Program-made: the position numbers and the translations under genes
The notes under the pieces: model-generated
Seen by the model: only the letters and a program-made list of their open reading frames with translations
What the model was told of the DNA's origin: nothing
Database searches by the model: none
NCBI RefSeq assembly: GCF_009877425.1
Contig: NZ_WXEY01000006.1
Location: forward strand, 112,792 to 176,791
From: Heliomicrobium undosum
GTDB taxonomy: Bacteria; Bacillota; Desulfitobacteriia; Heliobacteriales; Heliobacteriaceae
Direction: 5' to 3'
DNA length: 64,000 nt
Shown here: positions 59,774 to 64,000 of the stretch, piece after piece
Position numbering within the stretch: position 1 is the stretch's first letter
Layout: every line of letters starts with the position of its first letter

Positions 59774-60355
59774 ATGCGCAAGGTGGAGCAGATTTTTCAG
59801 GGCGCCGTCGATATCTTTGCCGAAAAGGGCTTTGATCGCGCTACGATGGATGAGGTGGCCGAACGGTCTGGCGTCGCCAAAGGCACCTTGTACTATCATT
59901 TTGACGGCAAGGAAGATTTGATCGCCTATCTGATGGAAGAAGGGACGGAGCGCCTGTCACAATACGTCCGCGACGCCGTCGCCGGCAGCGACGACCCGAC
60001 GGAACAACTGCGGCGGGCGATCCATGCGCTGGTTCGTTTTTTTGACCAGAACCGGGACTTCTGCCAATTGCTGTTGATGGGCGTCTGGTTCAACCGGGAG
60101 CGCCAGGTCCAGTTCCGCCAATCCCTCCATAAGTTCTACGGCCAGTTATCGGGTATCATCCTTTCAGGGATTGAAAAAGGCCGATTGCGCTCCATGCCGG
60201 CGGAACTCTCCGCCACGGGGCTCTTTGGACTTGTCTCCGTCATCTCATTGCGCGTCATACTGGATGGCGATTCGATGGATTGTGAACAGCTTGGGGATTT
60301 TCTCTTTGAGCAGTACCTGAACGGCGCAAAAAACACACAACCAGAACACACATAA
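59774..60355 (+). CDS. TetR-family transcriptional regulator
   Basis: A 193-residue regulator. The N-terminal helix-turn-helix shows DIFAEKGFDRATMDEVAERSG and then VAKGTLYYHFDGKEDL, and the C-terminal half is a helical ligand-binding domain. ATG at 59774 follows GAGGGAG; two upstream in-frame ATGs lack an SD. It is followed by a terminator and the efflux operon, whose promoter holds an inverted repeat. It is therefore the probable local repressor, released by an unknown substrate. Confidence 0.92.
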   Translation: MRKVEQIFQGAVDIFAEKGFDRATMDEVAERSGVAKGTLYYHFDGKEDLIAYLMEEGTERLSQYVRDAVAGSDDPTEQLRRAIHALVRFFDQNRDFCQLLLMGVWFNRERQVQFRQSLHKFYGQLSGIILSGIEKGRLRSMPAELSATGLFGLVSVISLRVILDGDSMDCEQLGDFLFEQYLNGAKNTQPEHT

Positions 60356-60405
60356 AAAATACGAAGCAACATCGCAGCAACAACACATGTAAATTGCACA
60401 CAGAA

Positions 60406-60445
60406 AAGACCGTTGGGAATGCTCCCGGCGGTCTTACTTTTTTCG
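60406..60445 (+). terminator. Terminator after the TetR gene
   Basis: AAGACCG (60406-60412) pairs with CGGTCTT (60429-60435), with a further GGGA/TCCC helix inside, followed by ACTTTTTT. Confidence 0.8.
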
Positions 60446-60506
60446 CTGCATCCTGCAGAAGAGGGTGTTCTCCCCCGTGATTGTGAAAAGCGGCGCCTAT
60501 TCTCTG

Positions 60507-60565
60507 TTGACGCCCTAGGGACACAGTTCTATAATCAAAGTAGAAGATTAAACTGACTGGTCAGT
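60507..60565 (+). promoter_or_regulatory. Efflux operon promoter with TetR-type operator
   Basis: TTGACG (60507-60512) and TATAAT (60530-60535) with a 17-base spacer form a strong promoter. Just past the expected start, ACTGAC-TG-GTCAGT (60552-60565) is a perfect 6-bp inverted repeat placed to block transcription when bound. It lies 21 bases before the ATG of the membrane fusion protein gene. Confidence 0.8.
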
Positions 60566-60586
60566 ACATAATGGGGTGAAGAAACC

Positions 60587-61744
60587 ATGAACAAGAAGGT
60601 AACGGCAGCCATTGCCATTGGCGCAGTGCTGATCACGGCGATCGGTTTTACCGCCTTCCCTTGGGCTTCCCGATCAAAGGTCAAGGCGGGACAGCCCCTG
60701 ACCGGCTATGTGGAAGGCGTCGAATTCAGCATCGCCGCCAAGGTGCCTGGGCGGGTGCAGGATGTCCTCGTCAAGGAGGGTGACCGCGTCGAAGCCGGCC
60801 AGGTCGTGGCCCGCCTGGAAAGCCGGGAACTGGTGGAACAGTTGAATCAAGCCAAGGCGGCCCTCGCCCAGGCACAAATCGGCCGTACCCTCACCGCCGA
60901 CACGGTCGACGGACAGGTGGCCCAGGCGAAGGCGACCCTTGACGGGGCCCGGGCGAAGTGGGAAGCGCTGAAAAATGGCGCTCGCCCCCAGGAGATTGAA
61001 CAGGCGCGGGCTGCCGTCGATCAGGCCCAGGTCGCCTATGACAACGCCAAATTAAATGATGAGCGGACGGAGAAGCTTTTTGCCAGCGGCGCCGTCTCGG
61101 CGAAACTGCGCGACGACGCCCGGTCTGCCGCCGACGCCGCCTTGGCCACATTGAAAATGGCGAAAGAAAAATTATCCCTCATCGAAGCAGGCGCCCGTCA
61201 GGAGGAGATCGACGGCGCGAAGGCCCAGGTGGATCAGGCGGCCGCAGCGCTGCAACTGGCCATCGCCTCCCGCAGCCAGGTGTCCTTGAAGGCGGCGGCG
61301 ACCGATCAAGCCCAGGCGATGGTAGAAGCCGCCCAGGCCATGGTGGACAACACGGTGATCCGGGCGCCCCAAAAGGGAACCGTCACAGCCAAACTGGTTC
61401 AGCCAGGCGAGATGGTCGCCGCCGGCCTGCCCATCGTCACGGTGGTCGATATCGATACGGTCTGGGTGAAGGCCAATGTGCCGGAAGAGCAGGTGTCCAA
61501 ACTGCAGTTGGGTCAGGAGATGGAAGTCTCCATTGAGGGCATCGAAAACCGGCTGACAGGGAAGCTCACCTGGGTCAGCGCCAGCGCTGATTTTGCCACC
61601 AAGAAAGCCAGCCACGACATGGGCGACTTTGATCGCAAGACCTTCGGCATCAAGGTGGAACTGTCAAATTCTGATGGTATGCTCAAACAGGGGATGACGG
61701 CCAAGGTCTATCTCCCGGCGGGAAAGAACCGTTCCGACCGGTAA
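60587..61744 (+). CDS. HlyD/EmrA-like membrane fusion protein
   Basis: A 385-residue periplasmic-adaptor-type protein with one N-terminal TM helix (about residues 6-25), a lipoyl half-motif near VPGRVQDVLVKEGDRVEAGQ (split at residues 50-69), a long Ala/Gln-rich coiled-coil hairpin (about 80-260), the second lipoyl half near APQKGTVTAKLVQPGEMV, and a beta-barrel domain. In a Gram-positive cell it would couple the ABC exporter to an extracytoplasmic path. It is the first gene of the efflux operon under the TetR-type operator. Confidence 0.92.
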   Translation: MNKKVTAAIAIGAVLITAIGFTAFPWASRSKVKAGQPLTGYVEGVEFSIAAKVPGRVQDVLVKEGDRVEAGQVVARLESRELVEQLNQAKAALAQAQIGRTLTADTVDGQVAQAKATLDGARAKWEALKNGARPQEIEQARAAVDQAQVAYDNAKLNDERTEKLFASGAVSAKLRDDARSAADAALATLKMAKEKLSLIEAGARQEEIDGAKAQVDQAAAALQLAIASRSQVSLKAAATDQAQAMVEAAQAMVDNTVIRAPQKGTVTAKLVQPGEMVAAGLPIVTVVDIDTVWVKANVPEEQVSKLQLGQEMEVSIEGIENRLTGKLTWVSASADFATKKASHDMGDFDRKTFGIKVELSNSDGMLKQGMTAKVYLPAGKNRSDR

Positions 61745-61758
61745 AGGTGGGAGAACTG

Positions 61759-62403
61759 ATGGCACAGACACTACTGGAATTAAAAAAGGTGTCGCTCGGG
61801 CGTCCCGGCAGTCTTAGCCGCTCCAGCCGCCCGATACTAGAGGACGTCTTCCTGACGATAGAAGGCGATGGGATGACCGGCATTTACCTGCCGGACGGCG
61901 ATGTCCGCTGGTCACTGTTTCAGGTCATGACCGGTCTCTCGCGGCCCCTCTCCGGCGAGGTGATCCTCCACTGCCGGCGAGTCGGCTTCGTGCCGGAACG
62001 CTTTTTCCTCTACACTGACCTGACAGTGGAGGAGAACATCCGCTTTGTCGCCGGCGCCTTTTCCGTGCCCGATCCGGAAATAGATGCGCGCATGGACGAC
62101 CTGTTGGCCTTTTGTCAACTCGAACCGTTCCGGCGAAGGCGCGCCGGCGTGCTATCCTTTACGGAAAAGATGTTTCTGCAGTTGGCCGCCTTTTTATCGG
62201 TCGATCCGGAACTGATCATCCTGGATGAGGCGACGCGGGAAATGCCCTCTCGTGACCGGGAGCGTTTTTGGCAGTTGCTTGCAAAGAGTTGCGCTTCTCA
62301 GGACCATCCGGTGCAGGCCGTCGCCTTTCTTAGTCATAACCGGGACGAGGTAGGCCGCTGCCACCGGCAGGTCGACCTAGGAAAAGGGAAGGGAGGATTC
62401 TGA
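61759..62403 (+). CDS. Degenerate ABC-type ATPase lacking Walker A
   Basis: A 214-residue protein in the ATPase position of an ABC-2 exporter. Its order of elements matches ABC ATPases, but where GxxGxGKS is expected it reads YLPDGDVRWSLFQVMTGL. The signature LSGGQ region reads LSFTEKMFLQLA, and the Walker B remains as LIILDEATREM; a final His lies in FLSHNRDE. Without the P-loop Lys it is unlikely to hydrolyse ATP by itself. It may be a structural partner or need another ATPase. ATG at 61759 follows GGGAG; a GTG at 61747 is in frame. Confidence 0.8.
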   Translation: MAQTLLELKKVSLGRPGSLSRSSRPILEDVFLTIEGDGMTGIYLPDGDVRWSLFQVMTGLSRPLSGEVILHCRRVGFVPERFFLYTDLTVEENIRFVAGAFSVPDPEIDARMDDLLAFCQLEPFRRRRAGVLSFTEKMFLQLAAFLSVDPELIILDEATREMPSRDRERFWQLLAKSCASQDHPVQAVAFLSHNRDEVGRCHRQVDLGKGKGGF

Positions 62404-63605
62404 TGCGACAGATTCAACAGATGCAATGGTTGCAATGGATGCGACAAACCCTGTTGATGGCGGCCAAGGAATTCACCCATATCCTCCGGGACCGGCGCAC
62501 CCTCTTTCTGATCCTATTGGCGCCCCTGGTCACCTTCGGCCTTTTCGCTTATCTCTACGACGGCCAGCGAGTCACCGAGATAAACCTCGTCATCGTCGAT
62601 GAAGACCGCAGCCCCTTGAGCCGGGAGATCATCAACATGTATGGACAGTCGGAGTTGTTCCGCTATCAAGGACTTGTCGACAGCGTCGCGGAGGCTGAGC
62701 AACGCATCCAGGAGGGGGAAAGCGACGTGGCCGTCATCATCCCTGAAAACCTGAACCGCGATGTCAAGGACGGGCGGTCCACCCAGGTCCTTACCCTGAT
62801 CGACGGCACCAACATGCTCATCGCCAACGGAGCAACAAAGGGAACGACAACCGTTCTCCAGACTGTGTCGGCCGGCGTGACCTTGCGCATGATGGAAGCG
62901 AATGGGATTGTGCCGGCCAAGGCCAAAATGATGCTCCAGCCGATCAACGCTGCCATCCGCGTTGGCTACAACCCCGCCTACAACTACCGGGTTTTTCTGA
63001 TCTTCGGCCTGGTGGCGACGGTCCTGCAGCAGGTGATGTTGATGACCATGTCCGGCGCCTTCTGCCGCGAAAAAGAGCGAGGCACGAACATGATCCTCGT
63101 CGCCGCCCGGATGCCTGCGACGGCGGTCGTCCTGGGAAAGGCCCTGCCCTACTTTGTGATCTGCCTTTTCAACACTTTTTTGATACTCCTCCTAGCTAAC
63201 CGGTTGACTGACATCAGTATCCTCGGCGTTGGAATCGATCTGTTCATTATCTCCCTGGCTTTCACACTATCGTTGATCGGGATTGCATTGCCCATCTCCA
63301 TCCTGGTGCCCGACGAACTGCGGGCCAGCCAGATCATCCTCCTGATCGCTACGCCGTCCTTTCTCATTTCAGGGTTTACTTGGCCCTTGAGCAAGATGCC
63401 CGGTCCCATCGTCGCCCTCGCCAAGTGCCTGCCATTAACCCACTATCTCGCCGCCTTTCGCATCGTTGGCATGAAAGGAGCGTCCCTGTCAGCGGTGGGG
63501 GTTGAATTGGTCGTCCTCTTCGGCGTCGGTATCGCCGGCGTTATGGGCAGCATGGTTCTCTGGCATCGACAGCGAGAAGCGGGAGGACTGATCGCGCAGA
63601 AATAA
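62403..63605 (+). CDS. ABC-2 type transporter permease
   Basis: A 400-residue permease of the YhhJ/DrrB type. One TM (about residues 28-48) is followed by a large extracytoplasmic domain (about 50-195), then five TM helices, with the ABC-2 segment SGFTWPLSKMPGPIVALAKCLPLTHYLAAFR (in two parts, from about residue 322). With the fusion protein and the degenerate ATPase it forms an exporter for an unknown substrate, possibly a drug or lipid. The ATG overlaps the ATPase stop by one base. Confidence 0.92.
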   Translation: MRQIQQMQWLQWMRQTLLMAAKEFTHILRDRRTLFLILLAPLVTFGLFAYLYDGQRVTEINLVIVDEDRSPLSREIINMYGQSELFRYQGLVDSVAEAEQRIQEGESDVAVIIPENLNRDVKDGRSTQVLTLIDGTNMLIANGATKGTTTVLQTVSAGVTLRMMEANGIVPAKAKMMLQPINAAIRVGYNPAYNYRVFLIFGLVATVLQQVMLMTMSGAFCREKERGTNMILVAARMPATAVVLGKALPYFVICLFNTFLILLLANRLTDISILGVGIDLFIISLAFTLSLIGIALPISILVPDELRASQIILLIATPSFLISGFTWPLSKMPGPIVALAKCLPLTHYLAAFRIVGMKGASLSAVGVELVVLFGVGIAGVMGSMVLWHRQREAGGLIAQK

Positions 63606-63703
63606 GGGATGCAAGCGTCATGTTCAAAATGAAACATTCATGACCCGTCGGGTCACAAGCGATGATGAAAATGCCTCTTCATAAAAAAAGTTTGATTTTC
63701 CAA

Positions 63704-63733
63704 TTGACAACGAGGTCTTAAAAATGCTATGAT
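63704..63733 (+). promoter_or_regulatory. Strong promoter P1, probable rRNA operon
   Basis: A perfect TTGACA (63704-63709) and TATGAT (63728-63733) lie 18 bases apart, with an AT-rich upstream stretch (ATAAAAAAAGTTTGATTTTC, 63681-63700) resembling an UP element. No protein gene follows within the window. Confidence 0.75.
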
Positions 63734-63739
63734 ACATCT

Positions 63740-64000
63740 CGCGCCGCAAGACAGGGTTCTTGAAAATGCATGGTAAAAAATACAGCAGAATAACCTCTTG
63801 CATTTGCGGCAAATTGGTGATAGTATTAATAACTGTCGCCGGTAAATGGTGACACTGGTCCTTGAAAATCAAACAGTTGCGAATCAAAAGCGTGCGAAAC
63901 CAATCAATTCCGTTGCTGGTCGCTGACGACGCAAGTCATCAGAGGACGGTGGCAGAAGAACGATTGTCGGAAACGACAGTTGTTCAAATAGATTGTCATT
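63740..64000 (+). other. Probable rRNA operon leader, 16S gene beyond window
   Basis: After P1 and P2 the transcript carries boxA-like TCCTTGAAAATCAAACAG (about 63860-63877), and the earlier TTCTTGAAAATGC is similar. Such sequences lie ahead of 16S rRNA in Firmicutes. The 16S 5' region itself (AGAGTTTGATC) is not seen before base 64000. An rRNA operon close to gyrA is a common Firmicutes arrangement. Nothing else was found in the gap from 63606. Confidence 0.6.
63798..63826 (+). promoter_or_regulatory. Second tandem promoter P2
   Basis: TTGCAT (63798-63803) and TAGTAT (63821-63826) with a 17-base spacer lie about 93 bases downstream of P1. Tandem promoters of this spacing are typical of rRNA operons. 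Confidence 0.55.

Overview
The window is a chromosomal replication-origin region from an endospore-forming Firmicute of the Clostridia type. The gene order rpmH-rnpA-yidD-yidC-jag-mnmE-mnmG-rsmG-parA-parB on one strand and dnaA-dnaN-recF-remB-gyrB on the other is the classical Firmicutes oriC layout. Spore genes (gerA/gerC/gerB, spoIIR, yyaC) show that it sporulates. Most of the DNA is G+C-rich. A heliobacterium or related member of the Peptococcaceae would fit, but no species-diagnostic gene is present, so this is only a guess.

Layout. 1-10.3 kb: a cut-off small gene, a MoaD/ThiS-like sulfur carrier, an Amj lipid II flippase, a germinant-receptor operon, then a hybrid histidine kinase followed by an HD-GYP response regulator. 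10.35-11.8 kb: an AT-rich island with an AbiF-type HEPN gene. It is followed by a compact two-hairpin RNA gene with its own promoter and terminator, and it abuts the 3' end of the selenocysteine tRNA. 11.8-16.3 kb: tRNA-Sec, an unidentified structured RNA locus, spoIIR, a solute-binding protein and selB. 16.4-23.7 kb: a YkvI-like membrane protein, yyaC, bactofilin with an M23 peptidase, a DUF4446 protein, a D-threonine aldolase-like enzyme, a DUF554 protein and a cysteine desulfurase homologue. 23.7-26.2 kb: parAB bracketed by two arrays of parS sites, each with seven sites at near-regular spacing. 26.2-39.4 kb: tRNA modification genes, membrane insertase, RNase P protein, L34, oriC, dnaA, dnaN, recF, remB and gyrB.

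39.5-56.4 kb holds a large catabolic block between gyrB and gyrA. It encodes a family III CoA-transferase, two acyl-CoA dehydrogenases, fused isobutyryl-CoA mutase (IcmF), an acyl-CoA synthetase, thiolase, 3-hydroxyacyl-CoA dehydrogenase, enoyl-CoA hydratase, EtfBA and a membrane FeS ETF:quinone oxidoreductase. Together these could activate (iso)butyrate, isomerise isobutyryl-CoA to butyryl-CoA, oxidise it to acetyl-CoA and pass electrons to menaquinone. 56.4-64 kb: a nitroreductase, gyrA, a TetR-regulated efflux cassette whose ATPase has no Walker A motif, and finally tandem promoters and a boxA-like leader that probably precede an rRNA operon starting just beyond the window.

The most notable items are the AbiF-plus-small-RNA pair beside tRNA-Sec, the two periodic parS arrays flanking parAB, the uncharacterised structured RNA at about 12.05-12.33 kb, and the degenerate ABC ATPase. 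All boundaries were read by eye. Start codons were chosen from Shine-Dalgarno (SD) spacing and family N-termini and may be off by a few codons.
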